A DNA stretch of 64,000 nt from Adiantum capillus-veneris (lineage: Eukaryota > Streptophyta > Polypodiopsida > Polypodiales > Pteridaceae), in the NCBI GenBank assembly GCA_014529385.2, contig CM043948.1, positions 21,389,951 to 21,453,950 of the forward strand, given 5' to 3'. Both the position numbers and the translations under genes were made by a program. The notes beneath the pieces are model-generated. The model did not search any database. It had not been told where the DNA came from and saw only the letters and a list, made by a program, of their open reading frames with translations. Position 1 is the first letter of the stretch, and each line of letters starts with the position of its first letter. Below are positions 10,263 through 22,153 of the stretch, piece by piece.

Positions 10263-10965
10263 TTGGGGTCAAAATCATCAATTGAAATTGACTCTAAGGA
10301 TGAAGAATCTGAGTTAAATCTTAGTGCAAATGTGGGGACAAACCATTCAGGGCCTAGTGGTACCCTAGATGACAATCTATCCAAGGGAGTAGAAGACACA
10401 AGTAGCAATTCATCTAGTGACTCTTCACTGGAGATCAGCCAATAAAAATTTAGACAAGAAGAGTAAGAGATATAAGAGGCAATGATACCAAGGAAATGTG
10501 TGTTCTAGAATAAATGAAAAGAAATCTACCGTAGAATGTCTTAATTATATAGGGGCATGTGATGCTCATCAAAAGTTGGTAGATAACTGGGGTGAATACC
10601 TTCAAAGTGTTATGTGGTGTAGTCCACAACCCATTGGCATCGCACAAGTAGAGGCTACAGAGAAGCCAAAGTTGAGTCGTACCATAAGGAAACGACATAT
10701 TAAAGAGTTACAAGCCATTCACCATCAAAAGAAAGCAGCCAAAGAACAGGCAAAGCTTAAAAAGATCCAAGCAAGAGTTGAGGCTCGAGAAAGACAACAA
10801 TGTCTTAGACACCAACGAGAGGCTAATCTAGGAATCACGAAAGTGTTTTTTGAAGACACTGATGATGATTCACTGGAATCTGAGCCACCTCTACGATATC
10901 CAATTGAACTAAGTAGCCTCTATAGGAGAGTACTATATAACTCATTATTGGATACAAGAGCTTAA
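10263..10965 (+). pseudogene. Basic coiled region downstream of protease, element B
   Basis: An acidic serine-rich stretch (10263-10445) is followed by a strongly basic, helix-prone stretch in a second frame (10498-10965) with KKAAKEQAKLKKIQARVEAR. Element E has a similar charged region between protease and RT (36993-37596). It ends with no RT following. Function is unknown; it may be the pol N-terminal linker left after loss of RT. Confidence 0.45.
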
Positions 10966-12342
10966 AATAATTTGTTATCCTACGTAGTTTGGTGTCAGGT
11001 AGGAAAACCACCCCTATCCACAAGCACTGTCATGATAATCAATATCTAATTCTCCTAAATGATTTTCTCATGTTAAATTGATAATTTAGTATGGGGAAGT
11101 GCCAGGGGAGAAAAAGGTAGAATATTCGTTAGGGATCCAAAGGAGGGAAAATAGGGATCCAAAGGGGGGGCCATCTGTAAAAGAGCCATGTGCAACAATG
11201 GGCTTAAAATACCCTAAGGGTCAGCCCATTAAGACTTCCAAAATGCTAAGGTTCCAAAATTCAAAGGTTGTGTCCAAAGGTCAAACATTGGGAGAGTTGG
11301 ATGCTTTGTTTGTGTCCCAAAAGTCTTTGGAAATCTATGAGGGGGAGAGCCTTGCAAGTAAGGGATGAGAGAGAAACTCACACACACACACAGGCTCCCT
11401 TTACACAAAGGGAATGAGGGACACATGTCAGCTCCCTAGACCAGATGCCCACAAGGTGTACCCAATTCCTATTGGATGGCCTTGGAGGTGGACCAATGAG
11501 AATTAGGCTAGAGTAAATCTAGTTTAATTAAACACTTAATAAAAGAAACAATAAGAATCAAGCTCTCTAGAAGACTATTGGACAGTCTCCCAAGGGGACC
11601 AATGAGCATTTAGGAGCCCAATGGCTTGCTTGATTCCTATTGGCCAGGAGGAAAAGGGGTCCAATGAGAGTTTAGTTGAAATATTAAATTACCTAAATCT
11701 CTCACAAAAGGGGAAAGGGGGACACATGTCAAAAGGCTATCACTTATGCTGCTTAATTGTCATTGGCTAAGCCTTGGGAGGTCCAATAGGATGCTAGCAT
11801 GAGTAATTAGCAAGGGGGGTCGACTAAGAGAGAGAGAGGGGGATGATTTTTGGAAGGCATTATTCACACACACACTCACACAATTAGTGTGTGGAGCAAG
11901 AAGGCTCTCTCTCTCCTTCTCAAGCTTTAATGGAAATCTTATCTCCTAATCCAAGCTTGTGAGAAGGGAGGCCTACACCAACAACTCTTCGCTTTGTGAT
12001 GCAAATCCAACCAAGAGCCAAGATTCAATGCATGCTCATCTCCTCTACCATGCTAATTACTAAGCTAAGCTATGCTAATATGAGTGATTATGTGAGGAGA
12101 TGTACATCTTTCTTGTAAGAATACTCCTTCTTCCTCTCAATCTACTCTCATACCCCGCTAGCTCTCACCATCTTTGAAGGTTTGTGAGGTCTTGGGTCTG
12201 AGACCGTGAGGGAATTGATGTTGTGTTTGATAAGTGTTTTGCATAGTGCATGAAGCTTCCATCTTCATTGCACTAGCTAGTATTGAAGAAACACAAAGAA
12301 TTGTATTGTAAAATGTCTCTCTTGATGAAAGAAACCATACTA
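10966..12342 (+). other. Non-coding region, possibly an LTR
   Basis: There is no gene-like frame. The purine run GTATGGGGAAG at 11089-11099 is followed by TGCCAGGGGAG and could be a polypurine tract with an LTR start. The segment 11480-11800 holds several CCAAT-type boxes (CCAATGAG, CCAATAGG and CCTATTGG), a short CA tract near 11380, a GA tract near 11830 and another CA tract near 11868. The 5' half of element C's gag is missing here. No matching partner LTR was found in the window. Confidence 0.4.
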
Positions 12343-13927
12343 TGTTGGAATTGTGGAGAGTCTGGACATGGGATGTATAATTGTCCTTGCCTCGTGGGAT
12401 CTAGGGAGACCTAACTTGAATTACCCAGTGACGAATGTAGGTGAAGGAGCTGGTCAACAATCAAGGCTTCTACAAAGAGAAAATGGACCAAGACCACCTC
12501 CACAAGGGGTGGAAGGAGTTCCACCTTTGCTTGACCCAAATGTCAATGTTTTAGAAGTCACACAATCTAAAGAGGGTGACATTGAAGCAAATGGAATCAA
12601 ACGTGGGCCGGGAAAACGTAAGGAAAAGGAAGGAGTAACATCACAAAGTGACCTTGGACGAGGAAAGAAAGCAAAGGAGGCCAAGGAAGCCAAGAGGACC
12701 CGGCGCCGCATCAACCTTCAAGACTTCCCTCTTGGACATGGTATGGCTCCCTACAACCTTATGGAGGATATGAGAGGTAAGGGTCTAGGCATATCATGGC
12801 CTCAATTTCTTGGATTGTGCCCACAAGTTAGGAGGGAGTTAACAAAGGCAGTAAGCACTAGGAGAAGGACGAAAGAAAATGTTCCCATTGTTAAAATTGC
12901 ACATGCCCAAATGAATGAGGATATTACACCTATGCTAGATTGCTATATCAAAGGAAAACTAGTTAGGAAGGGTCTAGTGGATGGGGGCGCACAAATTTGC
13001 ATCATGACAGAGGAACTTATGCAGAGACTAGGCATGCACATTCATGAGACGCCTAAAATCAAAATAAAAATGGCAAATAATAGCAAGGCTAGGTGTTTGG
13101 GAGTTTGTAAAAGTGTTTGTGTGGAAGCTTTTGGCATTAAGAAGGCTCTTGATTTCTATGTTATGTCTATAAAGGGAAATGTCTATCCATTTATCCTAGG
13201 TAGACCGTGGCTAATGAGAATGCGAGCTTTGCAGGTCTGGGAAAGTGGAAATTTGATTTGCAGGAATGAAAATCACAAGAAGGTTGTCTTTGACATCAAG
13301 GAGAAATGTCAAGAGGAGCTCCAGGAGGAATCTTCTCAAAGTGAAAGTGGAGATTATTGGACCGATGACACCTCAGAAGAAGAAAGAAGTGGTAGCACTA
13401 TGGAGGAGGAGTCATCCATTGAAGTCATGGGTGTAAGTTTTAATCCAAATAACGAAGAGACATCTTGCCAAGGTTTAAAAGAGGTAGGCCCCCAGGAGAA
13501 CCAAAGTTTGCATGATGAAGAAATGCTAGATGGTATGTTGTCAAAGACTCTTACTTGGGAGGAAAGAGAGGAATTCAAAAGCGTGCTAAGAAAGTTTCCT
13601 AGGCTTTTTGCTAAAGATTACACAGATGTACGTGGCATGGATACCATTCAACACAAGATCAAGCTAAAGCCAGAGGCTAAACCTAAAGCACAAAAGCTAC
13701 AAAGGTTAGGATTCATCAAAGAGCAAGCACTACTCAAAGAGGTGAGGAAGCTTCTAGCAGCATCAGGGTTCGTCTACCTCATAGAGAATTCTGAGTGGGT
13801 CTCTCTGAAAAAGAATGGCAAGTGGAGGGTATGTGTCGATTATCGTCCGCTCAATGAGGCAACAAAAAGGGATCACTTTCCCCTCCCATTTCAAGATGAG
13901 ATTCTTAATGAGGTATCAGACAGGTAA
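12343..13927 (+). pseudogene. Zinc knuckle, protease and RT N-terminus, element C
   Basis: A canonical zinc knuckle (CWNCGESGHGMYNC, Cx2Cx4Hx4C) lies at 12343-12384 in one frame; the following 524-residue stretch is in the next frame, so there is a frameshift just after it. The stretch runs through a basic linker (KRKEKEGVTSQSDLGRGKK), a protease with LVDGGAQICIM near residue 207 (Gly where Ser/Thr is usual) and ILGRPWLMRM, an acidic linker, and the first RT motifs (WRVCVDYRPLNEATKRDHFP). The frame breaks at 13920. The first codon of the stretch is not a real start. Confidence 0.85.
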
Positions 13928-14139
13928 AGAAAAGTACACGGTATGTGATGGCTACTCTGGTTACTTTCAAATAGGTATTGCATTGGAGGATCAATTGAAA
14001 ACAACCTTCATCACTCCTTGAGGTTGTTTTTCTTTTAGAGTCATGCCGTTTGGTTTGACAAATGCTCTAGCAATGTTTCAATGATTCATGAACATGGTGT
14101 TTCAAGCATTCTTTGGGAAGTATATTAGAGTATTCATAG
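13928..14139 (+). pseudogene. RT catalytic core with stops, element C
   Basis: The continuing RT reads YTVCDGYSGYFQIGIALEDQ, then a stop after TTFITP, then SFRVMPFGLTNALAMFQ, a second stop, and YIRVFIDDFCIYSS with active site FIDD near 14130. Gypsy RTs have this motif order. At least two stops and one frameshift lie within about 250 bases, so no active polymerase can be made. Confidence 0.85.
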
Positions 14140-15315
14140 ATGATTTTTGTATATATAGCTCTAAATCATTGCATCTACAAGAAGGTAGAAGAAGGCTTGA
14201 AGAAGCTATATGATATGGGAGGTCAACTCAATCCTGACAAGTGCCACATAGGTGAGGATGAAGTGATCTTGCTTGGTCACAAGGTTTCTTCCAAAGGCAT
14301 TGAGGTAGATCCAGCAAAGGCACAAGCTCTCATTGAGCTACCATCACCAAAGAGTCTTAAGGAGGTAATTTCATTTATTCAAAAGATGAAGTACATGTCA
14401 CGCTTCATTCACTTGGCATTGGAGTTACTTCACCCCCTTCAAAAGTTGACACAACATGTAGAGTTTGCATGGTTTGATGAGCTTGAAGAGTACTTTTCTT
14501 GTATAAAAATGGTTTTGGTGGAACTATCGACGCTCATGCCTCCACGTTGGGAGTTTACATTCTTTGTTAGCTCAAGTGTGGGTAAGGAGACATTTAATGC
14601 AGTATTGTTGCATCAAGATCCTCATAGCACTAGGATGCGGCCTATCTACTTTGCTAGTTGGGTCATGAATGCACTTGAAAAGGATTACATAGAAGCAGAA
14701 TCTATGATTCTTTCTCTTGTCTTTGCAGTGAGAAATTTTAGATCCTACCTCCTACCCAAACCCTTTATCATAATCACTATTGAAAACTTGTTTCCTTGGG
14801 TGTCATCTCAAATGACACTAAGTCCCAGGATTTCAAAATGGATCATGGAATTGCAAGAGTTCCAATACTCTTTTAAAGTAGAAGATAGTGTACATGCACA
14901 ACTAGAAGGGATTATCACCTATAGAGTGCATGAAAGGAACATCAAGGTGCTTGAAGTGAAAACCCCACTCTTACCACCACCAAGGCATTTACCTAATGAA
15001 TTCACCTTGTTCTTTGATGGAGCATTTAAGAAGGCTACAGGAAAAGTAGGGGGAGGGCTTGTGTTGCTTGATTCAAATGGTGAGGTTGTTATGAAAGAGC
15101 ATGTGAATTTTCCCGGTTCCACGATCAACAATGAAGCAAAGTACGACATAATAATCCATGGTTTGCAGATGTGTGTTGCTCAAAAGATACGTCGTCTCAT
15201 GGTAAAAGGGGATGCACTTCTCATTCTGAAGCAAATTCTAGGTATTTGGGCTTGTAAGAATGAAAGGCTAAGGCAAAAGGTTCATGCCATCCATAAACTC
15301 TTCAATCAATTTTAA
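14140..15315 (+). pseudogene. RT thumb, RNase H and archaeal-type RNase H, element C
   Basis: This 391-residue stretch opens with the RT thumb (LNPDKCHIGEDEVILLGHKV), then a degenerate first RNase H (RPIYFASWVMNALEKDYIEAE; FRSYLLPKPFIIIT), then an archaeal-type RNase H starting near residue 287: FTLFFDGAF (first Asp), GGGLVLLDSNGEVV, STINNEAKY (Glu) and MVKGDALLILKQ (second Asp). In the Tat lineage the archaeal-type copy is thought to take over catalysis while the first copy decays, which fits the better conservation of the second domain here. The frame ends in a TAA at 15313-15315. Confidence 0.88.
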
Positions 15316-15324
15316 GAAGTACAA

Positions 15325-15828
15325 TTGTATCATATTCCTAGGAAACAAAATGAAGATGCTGACTTGCTTGCCCAAAACGCAGTTGCATGTGTTGAGGGTG
15401 AAGTGCAGGTCATCATGGCAGCAACAGTGATTAAGCAACCAAGGTACCAGGGGATGGAGTCATTGGCTCCCATTGTGAGCTACATTTTAGAGGGCGAGTT
15501 TCCAGAAGGCTTCACAAAGGCTCAAAAGCGGAGGCTCATTAAGAAGGCAAATTCGTATTTGTTTTTGGAAGGTGCCCTCTACCAAAGGGGAAAAGATCAA
15601 GTTTGCAGGAGAATACCGACAACCAAGGAGATTCCAGCCATTCTTGAAGGTTTGCATGAGGAAAAGTATGGTGGTCATTTTTCACAGGAAGTCACTGCAA
15701 AAAAGATTTTGCTTTTGCCGGGTATGTTTGGCCAAGCTTGCACATTGATGTTCAACATTGGTGTAAAATCTGCCATAAAGGTCATATTAATGGAAACAAG
15801 TGCCTGTTACATGGTCCACGTCAGTTAG
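15325..15828 (+). pseudogene. aRNH C-terminus and integrase zinc domain, element C
   Basis: The same frame resumes after the stop with YHIPRKQNEDADLLAQNAV, the last archaeal RNase H motif with its fourth acidic residue. It continues into the integrase zinc-binding domain: LHEEKYGGHFSQEVT holds the two histidines. The two cysteines (WCKICHKGH) are in another frame at about 15757-15785, showing a frameshift near 15725. Confidence 0.85.
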
Positions 15829-16349
15829 TCCTTGCAAATGGTCCGTTTGAAAACCGGGGCATTGATGCTATGGGTCCATTGCCTAGGACTAAAAATGGAA
15901 AATTGTATATCTTGGTGGCCATAAACTACATGACTAGGTGGGTAGAATCTCAAAGTGTGGCAAGAGTAAATGAGAGGACAGTTAGCAAGTTTGTGTACAC
16001 TCACATTTGTTGCAGATTTGGCTCACCTTTGGAGATTGTTTCTGATAATGGTCCAGTATTTAGGAAGGGCTTGCTCACAGAAGTTTGTGATGAGCTTCAC
16101 ATTCTCCATCGGCATAGCACACCCTACTATCCTCAGTCAAATGGTTTGGTAGAGAAGGATAATGGAATCATCGTAGGAATCATTCGGAAGATGGTAAAGA
16201 ACAAGACAAAGCTATGGGATGACTTCTTGGATGGAGCATTGTGGGCCTATTGGACTACCTATAAGGAAGCGACAGAGTTCACACCCTTTCACCTAGTCTA
16301 TGGTCAAGAAGCTTTGCAACCCATCGAGCTCAACATTCCAATGATGTGA
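15738..16349 (+). pseudogene. Integrase catalytic core, element C
   Basis: The 203-residue stretch has the zinc-domain cysteines (CKIC), then the DDE core: NRGIDAMGPLPRT (first Asp), EIVSDNGPVF (second Asp) and YYPQSNGLVEKDN (catalytic Glu). It is followed by LWAYWTTYKEATEFTPFHLVYG, standard for plant gypsy integrase. All three catalytic residues remain, so this is the best-preserved domain of element C. A TGA stop follows the frame at 16347. Confidence 0.92.
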
Positions 16350-16361
16350 CTTCATGGAAAG

Positions 16362-16705
16362 GTGGCACAAGGCAAAGAAGCAGCATGGGAAGATCGCCTT
16401 CTCACCCTCGCAGAACTAGAATGGAAATGGGAGGCGTATTATGAGTGCTATAAAAGAAAGGCTACACAAATAAAGGACAAGCTCGACAAAAAGGTGAAAG
16501 ACAAAGGGATCAAGGAAGGATATTTGGTGCTATGTACAATAATCGCCTTGACAATCTCTTTGATGTGAATTTCAATACTAGATGGCAGGGTCCCTACATT
16601 GTGAAGAAGGCCTACTATTCATGCTACTATCAACTCATGGATTTGGATGGCAAGGAGCACCCCAAGAAGGTGAATGGGTATTCATTAAAGCCTTACTTGA
16701 GTTGA
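16362..16705 (+). pseudogene. Integrase C-terminal domain, element C
   Basis: AWEDRLLTLAELEWKWEAYY continues the integrase C-terminal helix, then KVKDKGIKEGYLVL. After a frameshift near 16545 comes FNTRWQGPYIVKKAYYSC and NGYSLKPYLS, ending in TGA at 16703-16705. The GPY/F-type beta domain (WQGPYIVKK) binds DNA during integration. This is the pol C-terminus; nothing coding follows before the polypurine tract. Confidence 0.85.
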
Positions 16706-16874
16706 GTTCTACCAATGCATCTACGAGAGCATCGAACAGCTACAATACCATGTAAGTCTTTGGGCTTGGTACTACAAGGTGAAGATTCGATTAAGGCACC
16801 AAATATCACGAAGGATCGAAAAACACTCTCATTGGAAGATATGCCTTTTGATGGTATATGAATGTATCATCATC

Positions 16875-16886
16875 TAGGGGAGGGCT
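16875..16886 (+). other. Polypurine tract, element C
   Basis: TAGGGGAGGGCT lies just before TGATAGCC, the presumed 3' LTR start at 16890. A purine run next to TG is the expected plus-strand primer for this element. Confidence 0.65.
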
Positions 16887-16889
16887 AAA

Positions 16890-18970
16890 TGATAGCCATT
16901 TTTTTGGCTCTCATAAAATATTTCCAGAAGCCACTTCCCCCAACAAAAACACCCTAGCACAATGACTAGGCTCGCTTTTTCATTGTAAATAGTGTGTGTG
17001 CGTTTAGGGTTTTTATCACAATTTTTTTTATCAAATCATTTAACAAGTCATTGGTCTAGGAGACAAAAAAATAATATAATATTACGGTCCTCTTTATATG
17101 TAAATATTTTTCTATCAAATAAAGGACCTAAGTATAAAGGGTTTTATTTCAAAATTTATGTATTTATATAAACATATATTCCTAGGTGTGCGTTATCATG
17201 CCTAAGTATGTTAGCTTCCATCGCGTGTCATTCCTTATACATATTTTACGATCATTCTATCCCTTAAGCTCTACTCACACAAGCCTTGAAAAAACTTTAT
17301 GTGACTTCACTGTAAAAATTCACTAATAACCTTATCAGCTCCGTCATATTTTTTTCCATCCCTCCCAGATAAATATTCACAAGTACATAGGTTTCATCTT
17401 CAAATATATTCTATAAATCACTCAAAGTAGAGAATAATTGAGGGGCCCTTCCCTCATTATTTTCCTCCTTGTATTTTATATATTTTTTGCCACCATGCAT
17501 CCCATGTGTCCAATTTTCATGACTAGCTAGCCTATCTTCCTATCCCACATATATATATATTTTATTTGATACTTATCCTATACCCTACATGTGTGCAAGC
17601 TCCTTGGCAATACTAGGTCATGGTTGATGTATGGGTGGCTCACTTGGAAGACTACAAAGGAAAAAGAATCAAATAGTGGCCCACTTCAAGCCTTATGAAG
17701 TGTTGCAGGGACACCTTTTTGCTCAAATTTTGCCACCCTCTTCCGATCCGAATCTGAGGATACTTCTAAATGAGAAAATGTAGCTCGTGAGATGAAGTAT
17801 TTTTCATAATTTTTTTTAGAAACTGCCACCTCATACACCAAAAAATCTTCCTATTTTCTCTCACCCTTCCACACACCTACTCACTCTTACACACTCCTCC
17901 CTCTCTTTCCCACTCCCAAACATGCAACTCCCATGTCCTATTTCACCCTCTTCACCATTTCCACTTCTCTCACACCTCCATAGCCCTCATCCTCCATTTC
18001 TACAACCCTATGCGCTCCATTTATCTCTACATATATGTCCATATTACCATACCCTCTTCAGCTTTATAAACAACTCCAAACATTCAGCAAAAATCCAAGG
18101 TTAACCTCTGCAAATGAAGGCTTTTATCATGAATTATCTAAGGTTTGAGGATAACATAGCTTCATCCACACATGCAACTTCGCCATGCTGACCGCTTCTT
18201 CTATCAATGCTGTAAAGAGGTGAGTGTCAACTTCTCCAAAGCTTCAACCTTTCTTTACAAGCTTATCCCTTCTCTAACCTTGCTCATCATATACCTCACC
18301 ATTTGGTGAATGGTTGTGTAGTGATCATTACTAACCACTAACCACTAACCTTATTGTAAAAATGCACCCTCTACTATCTATTAGAGTAGGCACTCCCAAA
18401 TTATTTACTCAATCCTCTCTCCTTTCATCCTCAATAATTCTCTTCCCTTGTGCCCACATCCATGTGACTCAAAGGATAAGAGAGACCCACCCTCATTTAA
18501 AAAATAGAAATATGCATAATCTTTGATTTCTTCAAACAAAATTGATTAGGTATAATCCTAATCGGGGCTTCTAAAACCTATAAATAGATCCCTTCTCTCC
18601 CTTGTAAATCATCACATGATCACACTACACCACACCATTCTCCACACATAACACACCACTTTTCAAGCCTAGTTGTGTAGAGTGTGTGCATTGTGAGCGC
18701 TCTATTCCATTACTTCACACAGGTGCATGGAGAAGCTTGAAGTTAGTTATGCCATCTAGAGGAGTGGAGTGATACCATACTCTTCATCACACTTGTAGCC
18801 TACTCTTGTGCATAAATAAGAATTATAGTTTTGGGTGCAATTGTATGCTGCAACTACGACTCTTCTCTCCAAATTGACTTGATAAGTTGGCTCATCAGGT
18901 GGTTGAAGGTATATTTTTCTTGAAGTTTGTTGTGCCATTTCATGCTTGGTGGTTTGAGGGATTGTTGAAT
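16890..18970 (+). repeat. 3' LTR of element C, right end approximate
   Basis: It starts TGATAGCC after the polypurine tract. A TATA box lies at 18579, followed by a CA-rich transcribed stretch (18600-18670). The region has no coding potential. Length near 2 kb is common for Tat LTRs. I found no 5' partner in the window, so the right end is inferred only from the start of minus-strand coding sequence further on. Confidence 0.5.
18579..18587 (+). promoter_or_regulatory. TATA box in element C LTR
   Basis: TATAAATAG in an otherwise non-coding LTR-like region, followed about 30 bases later by ATCACACTACACCACACC, a plausible transcript start region. Confidence 0.55.
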
Positions 18971-19434
18971 TGTTTGCCTAAAAAGTCAATTGTAAGATGG
19001 TGCTTGGTGAGAGGGCTCCCGTGACCCTAAGACAATTTGTGTATTGGCAACAAGGTCAAGTTTTATGTTGTTTCTCTATTTCTCACCAAGCTTTGTGTGC
19101 ATCTAGTCTTTAAGGCTAAGAATGAGTTGCTCAAGTTGATTTGTGCTCTTTACCTCACTCTGGTGTGGTGAATGCTTGTGTTTTGTGTGTGTGGCTATCT
19201 TGCATTCCCCTTTCTTTGTGTGTTTGAGTACAAGGAGATATCACGTGCGTCCTAGTTCGCATCTACAACTAGGTGGTGCCCCTTTCTTGTTTGGTTTTTG
19301 GTTGTGGGTTGTTGCTGTCTTTGATTGTGCTTGCCCCAGCCCCAATTGAGCAGCACGGGAGCCTCGAAGGGTGTTTAGAGGCCGCTCCTCTTGCCGCCTG
19401 CCCCGGACCACCTCAACAGCTTTATGGACTAAAG

Positions 19435-21780
19435 TAGTCTTCAGGTTGACGGCGGGCAAGACGGTCTTTAAGCGCATCTAGTGCCTTCTGGTATTTGATT
19501 CTTTGTTCTTTGTCAGGCACTTGCAAAAATTGCATTGTGACTTGATTCTTCAGCTCCACCACTGAGTAGCCTACAAACTTGGATATTAGGTTGCTTATCA
19601 ATGGTGCAAATATCTTTGTTCGCTAGGTGAAGAATCTAGTGTAGAATGCTTCTTCAAAGGCTAGCATATTACTCGAGGGCAGGAACATGCATCTGGCATA
19701 GAATCCATAAAGGATTTCTTCTTAAGGTTGCCCACTCAGATCATAGCATAGTCCTTTGTTTCCTTCCAAGAATGAGAGCCATGGGGCTCCTATTTTCTCA
19801 CGCTCATTAAAAACTTGTATACATGTGAGTAGCATCCTGCAGATCTTATATAACATTGCACAAGAGAGATCTGATAGACTCTTGAAGAAAGACATGGTTG
19901 TTTATCTCTAGCCAACTGATGTTGTTCCACTTCTGTCTTCAGTTGTTGCACTTGCCTTTGGAGATCAGTGATGATAATCATCCTGTCTTCTAGCTCTCCT
20001 TGAAGAGCATCCATCACCATTTCCAGTTCCTTGGCCTTTGTGCTACGGTTTAAAGCTGCTGAACGGATTCTCTCCATCATTTCCTACATCTTACGTGCAT
20101 ATTCATTGACCTGTATTATTACTTCATCGTTTGTCTGCCACTCCCCTTGTCTTGCCAGTTGGGACGTGTCAGCAACCTCATGTGCTGCTTCTTGCTGCGT
20201 CGTAATTTCTAGTGGTTCTTATGTGGAGGTAAATGGTCGGTCTTCTTCTTGGCCATCCTTAGGCTTTGATGCCTCAGCATTTTTTGGCTGAGTAGAAGTG
20301 GATGGTGTTGTCTCAACCCTTGCTGTCTCTTCAGGTGCCGGCCTTTGTTCTTTCTTGGCTCAGGCTCCGTCTCATGTGTAGTGATAGGACGCTTTTTCCA
20401 CATCTTCTTCTTTATCAGTCTCTTTTTCAAATCTACTTGCATGTTCCTTGTCCGGATTTTGAGTCTCTTCAACTGCCTTCTCTTGTTCCGGCTCGGATTC
20501 TTTTTCTTTGTGTCCGTCGGGGTGGTCAGCTTCTTGTGTAGATTTTGTTTGTTGGGTGGACTCAAAATGTTTCTCTTTGTTAGGCTCTGCTTCTTCATTG
20601 GTGTCTTTGCCTGTAGGTAATGGTGGTGGACTAGGCATGGGATGGTCTTGTTGTTCTGGAGGCAGTGAGGTGGGTCAAGGAGATCCATGAATTTGCTCTT
20701 GGCTAGCCTTTGGTCTTTTGCTTCCTGGGCTCTCTTTGCAGCTTCTTCTTCTTCCTTCAACTTTAACACTTCAGCCTCTTGGTACATTCTTTGTAATTGC
20801 TCTGTAGGATCATCCACCTCCGCCTCTTTTCTTGTGTGATGCTTTTTTCAAGGTCCTTTCAGTCCTCTGGTTACCCATTTTTATGGGTCCTTGCCTTCTG
20901 CTTGCCTACTGTGTTGGTACCCCTATTTCTCTCTTTCAAATTGTGCTTGTTTTTTGAGTTGGTTCCTCTTGGTGTGCAACCATATCTTTCCTTTTCATCT
21001 CTTCTCTCCGAGATCTCTTTTCTTTGTTATCAGATCTCTCGCTGTTGTACCGTTCCGGCGAGCTGTCAACTGACTCATCATCAAATTTATGTGATCTTTT
21101 ACCTGACCTTGTAGCTCGTGGAGAGGGTTGTGCTGCCAAGATCCATGTATTCTGATTAGGGATAGGTGGTAGGTTGTCGGCTATGCCGGTGGCATGGTAT
21201 GCTATTCTAATCAACACCTCTGGTGCACCCAAGTACGTGATTTTTCCTTCCTTCTTGGTGCCCTTCGAGGTTGTCAAGACATACTGTGCGTGGTCCCTTG
21301 GCTGTCTTGTTGTCAACTTAAGCACCTGAGTGAATGTGGTGGCGATGGCATGATTTGGTGTTGTGTACCTTGGTGGCCTTTTTGCCAGAAAATGGCAGTG
21401 TTGGTGGTAAAAACGGGTTGGCTCTTCCACTTGTTTGTGGAAAAGATGGGTGAATGTAGCCACGGCTGTCTCTTTGGTAAATGTGCCTACAATTTTCCTG
21501 TCTCTTGCCCGCATGGTCATTCCCTCAGCGGGGGCAATTTGAGTGCCTCTGTCACTATTTCTTTTGTGATCACTACTTCGACCTTGTTCCCTTGAGTGTT
21601 GGATATTTGTGCGGTTCCGTCCTCTTTGATGGTGGATAGAAGCTCGTAAGCTTTCTGAAAGTCCACTCCGCAAGTCTCTTGTTCGTAGAAATGCCTGAGC
21701 CCCAGCCTGTGGTTAGCATCTTTTGTCTCTGGCTTGGCAGCTACATCATAGACTTCTTTGGGCAGGAGTTGCAACTCCAC
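19435..21780 (-). pseudogene. Element D: large unrecognised retroelement-associated ORF
   Basis: Joined across frame breaks, the minus strand encodes a protein of roughly 750 residues. In order: an N-terminal globular part (21780-21517) with GLRHFYEQETCGVDFQKAY and VVITKEIVTEALKLP; a second globular part in another frame (about 21500-21110) with APEVLIRIAYHATGIADN; a very basic stretch (KEKRSRREEMKRKD); a long Lys/Glu/Gln-rich segment (20817-20209); a coiled coil (20080-19900) with LQGELEDRMIIITDLQRQVQ; and a C-terminal globular part (about 19800-19435) with IGAPWLSFLEGNKGLCYDLS and VVELKNQVTMQFLQ. The layout resembles plant transposon-associated proteins seen as extra ORFs in gypsy elements, but I cannot name a family. 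It could be a 3' extra ORF of element E or the first ORF of a separate element. Confidence 0.5.
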
Positions 21781-22153
21781 GTGATGCCCCTCTTCACTCT
21801 TGAACCTGCTAGTGAAGACTGTAGTGTGGTGCTCTTCCAGCTATTCTCTAGAAACGTAGGATGCCTTTGCTGCTTTGGCTGACTCGGGGTCCAGTTGATA
21901 CGCAGGCAGTTCTTGTAGTTTCTCTTATTGGTTTAGCTTCTTCTTGGCACTCTCCGCTGCTTGCATTGCTCCTGTTCAGTGAATAGTGTGCAAAGTTAGC
22001 AGATTAGTCGAAATTTTCTCTGGAATGTCCTTTTAAACTGAAATGCTCACAATTTGGTCCAAATTGCTGCAATTCAATTTTTGAACAAGCAAAGATGCAA
22101 AAAAACATGCAAGGAACAAAGTTGTACGGTCAAAACAAAAATTTGCAACCAAA

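Larger units (their letters stand above)
4085..10965 (+). mobile_element. Element B: Ty3/gypsy element with gag and protease but no pol
   Basis: The 5' LTR (4085-4644), a tRNA-Asp-type primer site, a leader of about 950 bp, a broken gag region and a protease domain follow in order on the plus strand. No RT, RNase H or integrase is found before 12343, where an element of a different lineage starts. Its protease region is related to those in elements E and I. It is either a truncated copy or a non-autonomous form that used pol from relatives. The 3' boundary is uncertain; 10965 is the end of readable coding sequence. Confidence 0.75.
12343..18970 (+). mobile_element. Element C: Tat-lineage Ty3/gypsy retrotransposon, 5' truncated
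   Basis: Plus-strand order is zinc knuckle, protease, RT, RNase H, second archaeal-type RNase H (aRNH), integrase, polypurine tract, 3' LTR. A second RNase H of archaeal type between RNase H and integrase is the established hallmark of the Tat lineage of plant gypsy elements. Gag upstream of the zinc knuckle and the 5' LTR are not recognisable. Frame breaks occur in RT and between the aRNH and integrase. The right end is approximate. Confidence 0.85.

Noticed and set aside
17922-18104. 60-residue plus-strand frame in the element C LTR
   Set aside because: Pro/Ser/His-rich translation of a CT-rich promoter region with no homology or conservation.
16890-18970. Element C LTR as partner of the 10966-12342 block
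   Set aside because: By eye the two share only CA-rich and CT-rich composition, not collinear sequence.
19143-19349. 68-residue plus-strand frame that could be a secreted Cys-rich peptide
   Set aside because: It overlaps the end of minus-strand coding sequence and has no supporting context.
20031-21595. Several plus-strand frames opposite element D
   Set aside because: They are Cys/Leu/Phe-rich shadows of the charged minus-strand coding sequence.
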